A stretch of 64,000 bases of DNA from UBA4877 sp002399285 (GTDB lineage Bacteria; Bacillota; Thermoanaerobacteria; Thermoanaerobacterales; UBA4877): the NCBI GenBank assembly GCA_036771835.1, contig DAIPGN010000012.1:25349-89348 (forward strand). The letters are read 5' to 3'. The notes beneath the pieces were generated by a model. That model saw only the letters and a list, made by a program, of their open reading frames with translations, ran no database searches and was not told where the DNA came from. The position numbers were made by a program, and so were the translations under genes. Positions 1 to 8,630 of the stretch are shown here, piece by piece; position 1 is the stretch's first letter; each line of letters opens with the position of its first letter.

Positions 1-603
1 ATCCTTTTTCATCATAATTTTAAGCAAAATGGCAAAGCCAACGGCCGGCATCATTCCGCCGGCTACCTGCAGACCGTCGAGTATTACCGCAGGTATCGAG
101 TCGATCATAGCCTTGGCTGCATCCGCGCCAAAATATAATGGTAAAAAGGTAATGAGGAAAAAGAAAGTAAACATCCCTATCATTCCAAAAAGATTCATAC
201 GCTCTATACCTTTAGTATCACAATTTTCAACATATCCGTCAGCTTTATGGATAAACCCGGCGTTTGCGGTATATATCAGATTGCTGAGGGCCTGAACGGC
301 TATGGAAAACGGCACTGCTATACCTATGGCAACTTTAGCGTCGACATTGGTCAGTATGGCAAACGCAGTCCCCAGTATACCTCCTATAACGCTGTTCGGA
401 GGCTGCGCCCCTCCTATGGCCATTACTCCCAGGAATACCAATTCCAAAGTGCCTCCCACTACTAATCCCTTTTGTGGGTCGCCCAGGATCAACCCGATTA
501 TAGCTCCGGTCGCAAGAGGCCTGTATATCTGCAGATTGCCGTCATCGCTGTCCAAACCGCAGATCCCTGAATATATGGATATCAACAATACCTTTAATAA
601 CAT
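1..603 (-). CDS. PTS mannose-family EIIC subunit (partial)
   Basis: This is the N-terminal two thirds of a mannose/sorbose-family EIIC, the membrane channel subunit of a sugar PTS; the 3' end runs off the left edge. The protein starts MLLKVLLISIYSGICG and carries the family landmark of a Gly-rich early region (GAIIGLILGDPQKGLVVGGTLE) followed by an AQPPNSVIGGILGTAFA stretch. Several hydrophobic membrane segments follow. Its ATG overlaps the stop codon of the upstream IIB gene (TAATG), so the two are probably translationally coupled. The IID and IIA partners expected for this family are not visible and should lie to the left. Substrate unknown. Confidence 0.9.
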   Translation of the reverse strand, partial: MLLKVLLISIYSGICGLDSDDGNLQIYRPLATGAIIGLILGDPQKGLVVGGTLELVFLGVMAIGGAQPPNSVIGGILGTAFAILTNVDAKVAIGIAVPFSIAVQALSNLIYTANAGFIHKADGYVENCDTKGIERMNLFGMIGMFTFFFLITFLPLYFGADAAKAMIDSIPAVILDGLQVAGGMMPAVGFAILLKIMMKKD

Positions 604-1085
604 TATTCCGCCTCCTTTATCAATTTCATGACATCGGTACCGTTTTCATCCGGTACCCTTCTGGCTTCGCATTCGATGCCCATGGCTTCCAGTTTTTCAA
701 AGGCGGCAATATCCTCTTCGTCTACTGAAATGGCGGAAGATATTTGTTTTTTGCCTTCTTTGAAATGCATATTTCCTATATTTAATTTTTTAATTGGAAT
801 ACCGCCTTCGGCAAGCTTGACAATGACGCTTACCTCCCTTGCTATTATAAAGACATTTTGGCTAGGCCCGGCCTTAGGAAGCTTTTTTATGGCTTCCTCG
901 ACGCTGAAATACCGTGTGCCTACTCCATGGGGAGCGGCCATGTCGAGCAGAATCTGCTGAGTCTTATCTCCACAGACCTTGTCGTCGACCACAACTATCA
1001 GGTTGGCATTGACCTCCGAACACCATGTCACGGCAACCTGTCCATGTATCAGCCTGTTATCGATCCTTGTCAGTACGATCGGCAT
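603..1085 (-). CDS. PTS mannose-family EIIB subunit
   Basis: Cytoplasmic phosphotransfer subunit of the mannose/fructose/sorbose PTS family, 160 residues, which is a normal length. The phospho-accepting histidine is His14 in the signature RIDNRLIHGQV. I chose the ATG at 1085 because an AAAGGAG ribosome binding site lies 7 bases upstream of it; an in-frame ATG seven codons earlier has no such site. It is the first gene after the sigma-54 promoter at 1114-1130, with a leader of only about 18 nt. IIC follows with a one-base overlap. The sugar carried cannot be told from sequence. Confidence 0.93.
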   Translation of the reverse strand: MPIVLTRIDNRLIHGQVAVTWCSEVNANLIVVVDDKVCGDKTQQILLDMAAPHGVGTRYFSVEEAIKKLPKAGPSQNVFIIAREVSVIVKLAEGGIPIKKLNIGNMHFKEGKKQISSAISVDEEDIAAFEKLEAMGIECEARRVPDENGTDVMKLIKEAE

Positions 1086-1113
1086 TTTTTCATCTCCTTT
1101 CGGCATTTATACA

Positions 1114-1130
1114 TGCAAAATTCGTGCCAA
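1114..1130 (-). promoter_or_regulatory. Sigma-54 (-24/-12) promoter of PTS operon 1
   Basis: Read on the minus strand the site is TTGGCACGAATTTTGCA. It has GG at -24 and GC at -12 exactly 12 bases apart and fits the sigma-54 consensus TGGCAC-N5-TTGCA. The predicted start (about 1103) lies just before the IIB ribosome binding site. The activator gene directly upstream encodes a LevR-type sigma-54 enhancer-binding protein, which supports the call. Confidence 0.9.
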
Positions 1131-1149
1131 TCAGTGTAATACATAGATA

Positions 1150-1182
1150 TAATAAAAAGATGCCCAATTCATTTGAACATCT
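1150..1182 (-). terminator. Weak hairpin terminator after the LevR-like gene
   Basis: On the minus strand AGATG...CATCT forms a short stem followed by TTTTTATT, just after the regulator stop and before the sigma-54 promoter. The stem is only 5 bp, so this is a weak candidate. Confidence 0.4.
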
Positions 1183-1237
1183 CCAATTTATACTATTCTA
1201 ATATTATCCGAGGGTTTACGATTTATTATTCGTAATA

Positions 1238-3994
1238 TCATAACTTAAAGTCATTGATTTTTAAATTGATTATGTCATAAATATAGGCGATCTCCGATAC
1301 GGGTACCTCGACTTTGTAAACGTCCGCTATGACACTGAAGGATTCCTCTGCAAAATTTATGAACTGTCCATGACACTGTTTGAATTCATCCAGCCCTTTA
1401 TATGACGTTATCGGTTCCTTCATCACCAATCTCTCTATAAGGCAGCTTATATGAATATACAAACTTATCTTCAGATCGTTGGTGAAATTCATCTTTAATT
1501 TTCGCTCAAGGTCATTTATAATGATCTCGACCTGATCGATTATCTTATTGGAATTCAATATGGTTATATTCTCTATAACATTCTGCAGCGAAAATAATTT
1601 TACTATGGCTTGGTTGATCTTCTCTATTTCCTCATCGTCCGCAATATTTTTCAGCGCCCCCTTGAGGATGCTGTAGCCCTTGCTGAGTATCAGGTCTTCC
1701 AAGGACAAATATTGTATCTCCCTGATCCCGGGATCGATCGTTCCTATTATCAGTTTCACTTCATATTCCTTGAATATCTTATCGCCGATCCCATTTCCGC
1801 TGAGTTTATTATAGTCATAGGCAATTATCTCTATATCGTTGCCCGTAAGACATTTGGCAAGCAGATCCCTTATCTTTACCGCGACTCCTATGCCCGTCAT
1901 GCAGGTCACGATTATGGCATTTCTCTTGTTTCTGTTATATTTAATGAATTTATACCTGTTGTTATTTTCGGCCACGGATTCCGATACGATCTTCTCCAAC
2001 TCTTCTCCTCTCATTATCCTGTTGCCTACTTCTATAGCCAATTGAGTGGTGATATTATTTACAATACCTATATCCCCGTCCACAATATCCACAATAGATC
2101 CATATATCTCCTCCAGCGAGCCCATGTCCACCAATATGACGACTCCCGGCGACGTATTTATCCCTTTTAAATAACTGCTTATTTTATTCATGATCTCCTG
2201 AATAGGCATTTCTATGGGCATATCAAAGGCTTCGAAAATAAACTGCCCCAGCAGCCTGTTTGCGACGCTTGCGATACTGCTCGCAGTAGAATATCCGTGA
2301 GAGATGATCACGGCGGTGATATTATTTTCGTTATTCTCCTGGTTAAACGTATTTATATATAACGTGAAGTAAATTAATATAAGCCTGTCGGTCTTCATGT
2401 CAAGATTGACCTCAATGAGTCCCGCCAACTTTTTGGCAATTAAGAATTCCTTGGGGAAGACGTCTTCTATGATACTTAAAGCCGTCTCAAAATCATAGCC
2501 GCCCTCGAGTTTTTTCGTGGTGCCGTCGTACATGATATTTATCAGGTAAGTAAAGACAATGGATGCGTTGCCGTAGTATTTGATCCCGTATAGGTTCTCC
2601 ATGATCTCCAGGATATTTTGTATGACCTTTTTAGTTTCATTATAAAAGACGTTGTCGCTATAATTCTCAATATCCTTAAAGATAATTTTATCCAAAATCC
2701 TATCTATAGTCATGGTCATTTTATTCCTGAAATCCCTTATATTGATTTTATTGTCTTTATGATCCCGAATGGTATCAAGCAGTATCTTCGTCTCTTCATC
2801 TATCGGGGAGTCTTCAAACACCCCGCTGGAGTCATAACCTTTGGGGGTGTCTTTGGACACGAACATGCTGCTGAATATGCTTCCCGTTAAAATTAGATCG
2901 TTTTTCGTTCTGATCTCCTCAGGCAGATCGTACAGATGTATTTTGACTATTTTGGCGCTGTCCATTACGCCGGCGCCATAAGCCGAGGCGCAGCTGTATT
3001 TGATCATATTCTTCAGTCTTCCTACATTTCCCGATATATCAGCCTTCAATAGTATATCCATTACCTGCTTGCCAACAACGACGTCTATCCCGATATTTTT
3101 AGCTTCTTCCTGATAAAAATCGTATATCATCTGCATTTTTTCTTTGACAGGTCTTCCGAATAGATCCGGAATATCTACAATTAAAGGTATGCGGCGTAAA
3201 AACGTGTTGATGAGATTCAAAGATGGTTTTTCCGTTGTGGCAAAGATAAATCTTACCTTTGATGACCTCCAGTTATTGGACTCTCCCAGCCTCCTGAATA
3301 TTCCCTTATCGAGAAACAGGAAGAGTTTCTCCTGGCCCTCCGGAGGCAGCCTGTGGACCTCGTCCAAAAACAGATAGCCCCCGTCGGCCTCTTCCAGCAG
3401 TCCTATTTTATCCTTATCGGCGCCTGTAAAAGCGCCCTTTACATAGCCGAATAAATTTGCCGACAGCAGTTCGGGGTTGTCCGCATATTCCGCACAGTTG
3501 AATATGACGTAAGGGGCGTCATCCGATATTACTTTATTATTCTTTGCATATTCATAAACGACCTGCGCCATGAAACTTTTGCCTGTGCCGCTGTTTCCTA
3601 CGAGAAGCAAAGGAAGGCCGTCGGGAGGATATGCGGCGGCAGATTTGCACATTTTGACCTGCTCTCTGAGGCTTCCGCGGCTGCCGATCATCTTGCCAAA
3701 GGGATCGGACTTTTCGGCTGCCGCTGCCCTTTCGACTTTCGCAGGCCCGGCCGATTTGTGCAATGCGTCGCTGCTCTCATAGACGTCCCTGTCTATAAAA
3801 TAAACGGGTTTGGTATTGATTTTTATCGCTTTGCCTTCCGTATACAATTCATTCAGCAAATGACTGGCGGCGTTTCTCTTTATATTTATTCCCTTTGCTA
3901 TTTCGCCGGCCGTTACGCCTCTCTTTTTGTTATTGCACAGCTCTAAAGACATGGCCTTTAACAAATCATATACCTTATCCTTGTTTCTCATCAT
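1238..3994 (-). CDS. LevR/ManR-type sigma-54 activator with PTS regulatory domains
   Basis: A 918-residue transcription activator with the LevR layout. It has an N-terminal winged-helix region (about 5-70) and an AAA+ sigma-54 activation domain with Walker A GNSGTGKS (133-140), the sigma-54 contact loop GAFTGA (187-192) and Walker B LFLDEVH (208-214). A first PRD follows (about 440-540), then an EIIA-Man-like domain with a His in VIISHGYSTA, an EIIB-Gat-like domain with a Cys in VTCMTGIG, and a C-terminal PRD with His in YIHISCLIERL. In this family HPr and EIIB phosphorylate these sites to switch activity with sugar supply. PRD1 seems to lack the usual His, reading ASIVFTYLINIM instead. It sits directly upstream of PTS operon 1 and its sigma-54 promoter, so it is almost certainly the local regulator. 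Two adjacent ATGs open the frame, with a GGAT-type site upstream. Confidence 0.94.
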   Translation of the reverse strand: MMRNKDKVYDLLKAMSLELCNNKKRGVTAGEIAKGINIKRNAASHLLNELYTEGKAIKINTKPVYFIDRDVYESSDALHKSAGPAKVERAAAAEKSDPFGKMIGSRGSLREQVKMCKSAAAYPPDGLPLLLVGNSGTGKSFMAQVVYEYAKNNKVISDDAPYVIFNCAEYADNPELLSANLFGYVKGAFTGADKDKIGLLEEADGGYLFLDEVHRLPPEGQEKLFLFLDKGIFRRLGESNNWRSSKVRFIFATTEKPSLNLINTFLRRIPLIVDIPDLFGRPVKEKMQMIYDFYQEEAKNIGIDVVVGKQVMDILLKADISGNVGRLKNMIKYSCASAYGAGVMDSAKIVKIHLYDLPEEIRTKNDLILTGSIFSSMFVSKDTPKGYDSSGVFEDSPIDEETKILLDTIRDHKDNKINIRDFRNKMTMTIDRILDKIIFKDIENYSDNVFYNETKKVIQNILEIMENLYGIKYYGNASIVFTYLINIMYDGTTKKLEGGYDFETALSIIEDVFPKEFLIAKKLAGLIEVNLDMKTDRLILIYFTLYINTFNQENNENNITAVIISHGYSTASSIASVANRLLGQFIFEAFDMPIEMPIQEIMNKISSYLKGINTSPGVVILVDMGSLEEIYGSIVDIVDGDIGIVNNITTQLAIEVGNRIMRGEELEKIVSESVAENNNRYKFIKYNRNKRNAIIVTCMTGIGVAVKIRDLLAKCLTGNDIEIIAYDYNKLSGNGIGDKIFKEYEVKLIIGTIDPGIREIQYLSLEDLILSKGYSILKGALKNIADDEEIEKINQAIVKLFSLQNVIENITILNSNKIIDQVEIIINDLERKLKMNFTNDLKISLYIHISCLIERLVMKEPITSYKGLDEFKQCHGQFINFAEESFSVIADVYKVEVPVSEIAYIYDIINLKINDFKL

Positions 3995-4080
3995 GCTTAT
4001 CCTGTTACCTTCCTTTGTTGAAGATTAAATTCTTTATTTCAAAGGTCAATGGCAAATGTACCTAAAATAGTCTGCCACAG

Positions 4081-4130
4081 TTTGCAGACAAACCGGCAGG
4101 CCGTGACAAAGCCGCTTCGGCATCGGCCTG
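4081..4130 (+). repeat. Dispersed CAGRCCG hairpin repeat, copy A
   Basis: Intergenic element. A 16-base lead-in with GCAGACAAACCGG is followed by CAGGCCGTGACAAA and closes with CATCGGCCTG, so the ends form an inverted repeat. The lead-in and left end recur at 16741-16776 and 39662-39686, and the ends recur in other copies. It lies in the roughly 300-base gap between two divergent genes. Confidence 0.7.
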
Positions 4131-4294
4131 AGTCTATTATACCCCATTTAAACTTCATATGCTAAGAAATCACCGGTTTCCGGCGATCATAAATATTTAC
4201 AGATCGCAGTGAATATGATATTATAAATGATAAGTAGTAAGTAGTAAGTTATACCCAAATATTCCCATAGTATGTCGATGAGGAGATGTATATC

Positions 4295-5299
4295 ATGGCC
4301 GATCTTAAACTGTCCCAAAGCTTTTCGCTGATCGCTTTAAATGCACAGGACAGTCTCTATATGACGACCGCGAAGAAGGCGGCGCTCCGCTGCATGGCGG
4401 CCTCGGTAATTCTGGAGATTTATCTGGAAGGCGGCTTTATGCAAAGCGGCGACAAACTGTCGGCAAAGCGCGGCACCGACGACCTGAGCAATCTGCTGCC
4501 CTACCGCGATGCGGTTTTGGACCCCTTGATCCGCAGAGATCCTAAGATAAACAGAAATCTGAATTGGTGGCTGAAAAGAGCCTCGGCGCTTCCCATGGGA
4601 AAACTTGCGCAGCTCGAGTATGCCATGGCAGATTCCCTCAAGTATATGGACCTATTAGAGGAGATCCCCCAGCTCCTGGGGTGCGATCTATATTATGTGA
4701 CCTCCGGCGTTTCCGTAAGGGAATACCGCGGCGACATCGATGAATACTCGGCGCAAACAGAGTATATCCGGGCGGAAATACTGGAGGACGGCTCTGTGAC
4801 GGACGAGACTATCTGCATGCTGTGGCTGCTCCGTGAGAGCGGGTGCATGCACGACTTCTTCTCACGGAACGAGCTGGAAAAGGTGGCCGTGAGGATGGAC
4901 GGCCTGGCCCACAGCTCGCCCCTCGCCAAGCAGATATATCCCATGCGCATACACCGCGGCGCCGAGCTGGCCATAAAGGAAATGCTGCACATGAAAAGCG
5001 CCGTCCTGACGACCCCCATGGGAAGCGGCATAAATTTTGCCTTCCCCATACTGGAGCGCTCGCACTCCGTCTTTATAGATACGGAGGAATGGTTCCCCGA
5101 TCCGCAGAAGAGGCTGGAAGACGTGGAGGCCAGGCTGTCCGGCAACGGCCACGTCTATAAGACGATCAGCCGAAACGGACCCGTATCGCTGATAAAAATA
5201 GACAATATTATCTATGAAGCGGTGCCCCAGGCAATAACGGTCAGCAGGGTGCCCATCCACGGCGTCCGCCTTCTTCCGAGATACCCGGGAGCGGTATAA
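4295..5299 (+). CDS. GPP34 (GOLPH3)-like protein, function unknown
   Basis: A soluble 334-residue protein with no signal peptide or membrane segment. The N-terminus (LKLSQSFSLIALNAQD, then a helical AALRCMAASVILEIYLEGG) and a middle stretch (ICMLWLLRESGCMHDFF) have the look of bacterial GPP34/GOLPH3-like proteins. I am not certain of that assignment. I set the start at the ATG at 4295, nine bases after an AGGAG at 4281-4285; an ATG inside that ribosome binding site is out-competed. The stop codon overlaps the ATG of the MerR-like gene (TAATG), so the two form one operon. Codons are more G+C-rich than in the neighbouring regulator gene. Confidence 0.75.
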   Translation: MADLKLSQSFSLIALNAQDSLYMTTAKKAALRCMAASVILEIYLEGGFMQSGDKLSAKRGTDDLSNLLPYRDAVLDPLIRRDPKINRNLNWWLKRASALPMGKLAQLEYAMADSLKYMDLLEEIPQLLGCDLYYVTSGVSVREYRGDIDEYSAQTEYIRAEILEDGSVTDETICMLWLLRESGCMHDFFSRNELEKVAVRMDGLAHSSPLAKQIYPMRIHRGAELAIKEMLHMKSAVLTTPMGSGINFAFPILERSHSVFIDTEEWFPDPQKRLEDVEARLSGNGHVYKTISRNGPVSLIKIDNIIYEAVPQAITVSRVPIHGVRLLPRYPGAV

Positions 5300-5553
5300 T
5301 GTCCAGGAAGCGCTCAATGGAGACCATATCGGCATCCGGCACGGTGTCCATAGGAGAATTGGCCAGGCTGACCGGCAGCCGCTACAGCACACTCAAGTAT
5401 TATGCGGAGGAGGGCATACTGCCGTTCATGCAGGCGGAGGAAAATCTGACGCGGCGTTTCGACAGGGAAGAGTCGATACAAAGGATCGAAGAGATACGAT
5501 CGCTGAAAAGAGCGGGAATGAGCATCCCGCAAATCAAAGAAGCGCTGAAATAG
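5299..5553 (+). CDS. Small MerR-family DNA-binding protein
   Basis: An 84-residue protein consisting of little more than a MerR-type winged helix. It has VSIGELARLTGSRYSTLKYYAEEGILP as the recognition helix-turn-helix, then RRFDREESIQRIEEIRSLKRAGMSIPQIKEAL. It lacks the long dimerisation helix and effector domain of full MerR regulators. It is translationally coupled to the GPP34-like gene and is followed by a strong terminator. It probably controls its own two-gene unit, possibly with the upstream partner supplying the sensing function (inference). Confidence 0.85.
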   Translation: MSRKRSMETISASGTVSIGELARLTGSRYSTLKYYAEEGILPFMQAEENLTRRFDREESIQRIEEIRSLKRAGMSIPQIKEALK

Positions 5554-5563
5554 CAACCTGAAA

Positions 5564-5604
5564 GAAATCTCCCATCCTACAACAGGCGGGAGATTTCAAT
5601 TTTT
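5564..5604. terminator. Bidirectional terminator between convergent genes
   Basis: Perfect 10-bp stem GAAATCTCCC / GGGAGATTTC with a 14-base loop, followed by AATTTTTATT on the plus strand. On the minus strand the hairpin is followed by TTTCAGG, which is weaker. It separates the MerR-like gene from the convergent PTS IIA gene. Confidence 0.85.
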
Positions 5605-6058
5605 ATTCTTCTACTAAATACCTAACTATATCTTCGGCCGTTTCAGCCGTGCTGACCCTGTGCAGAAGGTCGTCGTCGGCCAATTTCGCCGCGACCTTGG
5701 ACAGCAGGACCAGATGATCCCTGGCGGAATTGGCGTCGTTGCTCACGCAGAATAAAAATATGGTATTCACCTTTCCGTCATCCAGCGTCTCCCATTCTAT
5801 ATCATTTTTGAGCGTGGCTATGGCGATGCCTATCCTGGTGACGCTGCCGCTCTTGCCATGGGGTATCGCCACTCCGTTTCCTATGCCCGTAACTCCCTCC
5901 TGCTCTCTTAAGTATATATCCTGTACAAACTCGTCCACATCGTCTATATAGCCGTTCCCGCACAATATGGCGCTCATCTTTTTTATTGCGTCATCCTTGG
6001 ACTTCGCTTCCAGACCTACCCTTATTATATTCTTATCCAATATCTCTTTCAGTTCCAT
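5603..6058 (-). CDS. PTS fructose/mannitol-type EIIA
   Basis: A 151-residue EIIA of the fructose-mannitol/Ntr family. It receives phosphate from HPr and passes it to EIIB-Fru. The active-site His67 lies in GNGVAIPHGKS, the normal motif, and the domain is full length. The ATG has GGGAGG nine bases upstream. It is the last gene of a co-oriented run (TIM, LarA, PMI-like, IIB, IIC, aldolase, IIA), 22 bases after the aldolase. It supplies the missing energy-coupling component for the IIB and IIC encoded at 7177-8587, which are not fused to an IIA domain. Confidence 0.93.
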   Translation of the reverse strand: MELKEILDKNIIRVGLEAKSKDDAIKKMSAILCGNGYIDDVDEFVQDIYLREQEGVTGIGNGVAIPHGKSGSVTRIGIAIATLKNDIEWETLDDGKVNTIFLFCVSNDANSARDHLVLLSKVAAKLADDDLLHRVSTAETAEDIVRYLVEE

Positions 6059-6080
6059 GAGGTTATCCTCCCGTCAAGTA

Positions 6081-6944
6081 TTATCTGTATAAAGCAGCCT
6101 TGCCCAGCGAGCCGAACAGCTCCATCTTTTTGTGCACGACCTTTTTTGTCGCTTCGATCGACGGATTATAGACCTTGGGCGGTAAAAACGTCCCCGTTTC
6201 ATTTAAGATGCTCGTGACCGTCTTGAAGAACTCCTGTTTGATATCGCTGGAAATGTTCACCTTCTGAATGCCTGTCTCGCACGCCTTTCTTATCTCCTCA
6301 TCGGGATTATCGCTTCCTCCGTGGAGCACCAGAGGTATGTCCGTTATCTTATTGATCTCCCTCAATATGTCTATCTGCAGCTGCGGCTTGAAATTCTTGG
6401 GATATATTCCGTGGGCCGTACCGATGGCAACGGCCAGGGCATCCACGCCCGTGTTGCTTACGAAAGTGACCACGTCCTTGGGGTCGGTATATATGACGTT
6501 GTCCACCCCGCCCTCGTCGGAATTGTTCATAGTTCCGATAGTACCTATCTCGCCTTCTACGGATACGTTGGCCATATGGGCGATATCCGCAGTCTGCTTT
6601 GTTATCTTCATGTTATCCTCAAAGCTCATAGCCGAACCGTCGATCATGACCGACGTAAATCCCGCCTGGATCGCCTTTACACATTCGCCTACAGTCTTGC
6701 CATGGTCAAGATGCAGGGTGAAGGGCACTCTGCTGTTCTCTATTCTCTTGGTCACATATTCAAAAAAGTAAGGCGTCGCGTAATTGAACTCGCCGGGCGC
6801 AAATTGAAGTATGGCCGGCGTATCGGTCGCTTCCGCCTCTTCCACGACCGCTCTCACCAGCGCCACATCCGTGGTGTTGAACGCGCCTACCGCAAAGGAA
6901 TTCTCTTTAGCCACGTGCAGCATATCTTTTAAATTTAACAGCAT
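6081..6944 (-). CDS. Class II ketose-bisphosphate aldolase (GatY/KbaY/Fba type)
   Basis: A 287-residue zinc-dependent aldolase that splits a ketose (bis)phosphate into dihydroxyacetone phosphate and an aldehyde. Visible motifs are LHLDHG with Asp80 and His81 (catalytic Asp and zinc ligand), EGEIGTIG (130-137), GTAHGIYP with His178, LHGGS with His208 and the phosphate-binding Gly-Gly-Ser, and NISSD (230-234). These are the conserved features of fructose-1,6- and tagatose-1,6-bisphosphate aldolases, and the exact substrate cannot be read. A 12-bp hairpin at 6979-7014 separates it from the upstream PTS IIC gene and may tune its expression. Confidence 0.9.
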   Translation of the reverse strand: MLLNLKDMLHVAKENSFAVGAFNTTDVALVRAVVEEAEATDTPAILQFAPGEFNYATPYFFEYVTKRIENSRVPFTLHLDHGKTVGECVKAIQAGFTSVMIDGSAMSFEDNMKITKQTADIAHMANVSVEGEIGTIGTMNNSDEGGVDNVIYTDPKDVVTFVSNTGVDALAVAIGTAHGIYPKNFKPQLQIDILREINKITDIPLVLHGGSDNPDEEIRKACETGIQKVNISSDIKQEFFKTVTSILNETGTFLPPKVYNPSIEATKKVVHKKMELFGSLGKAALYR

Positions 6945-6978
6945 TATCTGATAACCTCCCGAAAAATTATTTAAATAT

Positions 6979-7014
6979 GGGATAAAGCATTTGACTTTAT
7001 ATATGCTTTATCCC
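6979..7014 (-). other. Intra-operon 12-bp hairpin between PTS IIC and aldolase
   Basis: Perfect inverted repeat GGGATAAAGCAT / ATGCTTTATCCC with a 12-base loop. It lies 35 bases before the aldolase start in the transcript leader or intercistronic RNA. It has no strong T-run on either side, so an RNA-processing or stability element or an operator is as likely as a terminator. Confidence 0.6.
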
Positions 7015-7128
7015 ACAATATCAAGTGAACTGTGCTTTCAATTAAGACCCATATTCTCTTTATTATAGTATATCAGGGAAGGATCGCTAAATACCACCCA
7101 TTTATTAAATATGAAACAGACTAACTTA

Positions 7129-7173
7129 CAGACCGTGACAACTCTTGCAGCTGTGAAATTGGCATCAGTACTG
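7129..7173 (+). repeat. Dispersed CAGRCCG hairpin repeat, copy B (degenerate)
   Basis: Left end CAGACCGTGACAACTC matches the family. The right end, read on the other strand, is CAGTACTGATGCCAATTTCA and resembles the right ends of copies E and F. It lies in the gap just past the end of the PTS IIC gene. Confidence 0.6.
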
Positions 7174-7176
7174 CAC

Positions 7177-8265
7177 TTACTTCATTATCTCAAAAGAAAT
7201 ATCGTCTCCCGAGTCATCGTCATTGATCTCATAACCCAGATCATCAAACTCTTCATCTTCCTTTGTAACATTTTTCTTTATCAGCGACAATACCACGCCC
7301 GTGATGACGCTGCCGATCGCCAGGCATATCAATGCCTTCGCCGGATGATTGAAGAACGGGAACGCTATAAAGCCTCCGTTGGGAAGCGGCGACGAGACGC
7401 CCCAGCTCATTGAAAGTCCGCCTGCGACCGCAGAACCTATTACGCAGGAAACTATGACTCTTACCAAATCGCGGGCCGCTATCGGGATAACGCCTTCCGT
7501 GATCATGACGCAGCCCATGGGAACCGCTGACTTTAATGCCTCGATCTCGGCACGGGTATACTTCTTTCTTGTCAGGATCGCAGAGATCGCAATGCCGAAC
7601 GGCGGTATCATTGATCCTAAGAACTGGCATACCTTCGCATCGCCGATGCCCTCGGCAAGCAGCGCGTTACAGTAAGCCGTAGCTACCTTATTGACCGGGC
7701 CGCCGAAATCAAACGTGGCCATACCTCCCACGATAGCGCCGTATAAGAATTTAGCTCCGCCCGACAGAGACGTCAGGAAGTTTGTCATAATGGTAGTAAA
7801 CCAGTTTATGGGCGCGCCCAGAACCGCAAACATAATGAGCGCGGAGATCGAGGTCGCCAAAAACGGTATGATTATTACCGGAATGATCCCCGTCAAGCTC
7901 TTTGGAAGCTTAACATATTTCTTTATCAAGAGGACCAGATAACCAACCAACAGACCGCCGACAAGGCCGCCGATAAAGCCTGCCTTGATCTGATTGGAGA
8001 TCAGACCTATTATCAAACCGGGCGCCAACGCCGGCCTGTCGGCTACCGAGAATGCTGTGTAGGCGCAGAGTATAGGCACCATCAGGGACATCCCCAATTG
8101 ACCGGTGGTATACATCCAATATCCAAAGCCCGTCGTACCAAGGTTGTCCACACTGGAACCCGCCAGCGCTCTCCCTATTGCCATTGTCAGCCCGGAAGCA
8201 ACGACCAGCGGGATCATGTAACTGATACCTGTCAGAATATGTTTTTTAATATCTCCAAATTTCAT
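7177..8265 (-). CDS. PTS fructose-type EIIC
   Basis: A 362-residue membrane channel of the fructose-type PTS. It begins IKKHILTGISYMIPLVVASG, the family's N-terminal signature, and contains GGMATFDFGGPVNKVA and the ITEGVIPIAARD motif near the substrate site. An acidic tail (DEEFDDLGYEINDDD) ends the protein. It carries no A or B domain, so it works with the separate IIB upstream and IIA downstream. The ATG lies one base after the IIB stop (TGATATG), and the ribosome binding site AAAGGAG lies inside the end of the IIB gene, indicating coupling. Confidence 0.94.
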   Translation of the reverse strand: MKFGDIKKHILTGISYMIPLVVASGLTMAIGRALAGSSVDNLGTTGFGYWMYTTGQLGMSLMVPILCAYTAFSVADRPALAPGLIIGLISNQIKAGFIGGLVGGLLVGYLVLLIKKYVKLPKSLTGIIPVIIIPFLATSISALIMFAVLGAPINWFTTIMTNFLTSLSGGAKFLYGAIVGGMATFDFGGPVNKVATAYCNALLAEGIGDAKVCQFLGSMIPPFGIAISAILTRKKYTRAEIEALKSAVPMGCVMITEGVIPIAARDLVRVIVSCVIGSAVAGGLSMSWGVSSPLPNGGFIAFPFFNHPAKALICLAIGSVITGVVLSLIKKNVTKEDEEFDDLGYEINDDDSGDDISFEIMK

Positions 8266-8266
8266 A

Positions 8267-8587
8267 TCAGTTCTTCTCCTTTTCTAATAGTCTCTCTACT
8301 TTTTGAATAAATCCAATTGGGTTCTTGATAAGCGATGAAGTATCGATCTTGATGACTTTTTTCCCTTTAAAGCGATCCATTCCATTGATAGCAATATCTA
8401 TTGCCAAAATGACGACGTCGGCTTCCGCGATATCCTTTGCGGTCAATTCGTTTTCTACTCCGATCGTCCCCTGCGTCTCGCAGTGAATGGTGTGTCCCCT
8501 GACTTCCGCGCTTTTCACTAATTTCTCGCGGGCGATATAGGTATGAGCTATTCCTGCCGTGCATGCGGCGACCCCTACTATTTTCAT
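8267..8587 (-). CDS. PTS fructose-type EIIB
   Basis: A 106-residue EIIB-Fru domain protein. The phospho-accepting Cys9 sits in the expected VAACTAGIAHTYIA motif. It passes phosphate from the separate EIIA (5603-6058) to sugar bound by EIIC (7177-8265). The length is that of a stand-alone IIB. It is 43 bases downstream of the PMI-like gene, with an AAAGGAGG site before its ATG. Confidence 0.94.
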   Translation of the reverse strand: MKIVGVAACTAGIAHTYIAREKLVKSAEVRGHTIHCETQGTIGVENELTAKDIAEADVVILAIDIAINGMDRFKGKKVIKIDTSSLIKNPIGFIQKVERLLEKEKN

Positions 8588-8630
8588 CGTGCCTGCCTCC
8601 TTTCCCTCGTAATGTAAGCTTGCTTCTCTA

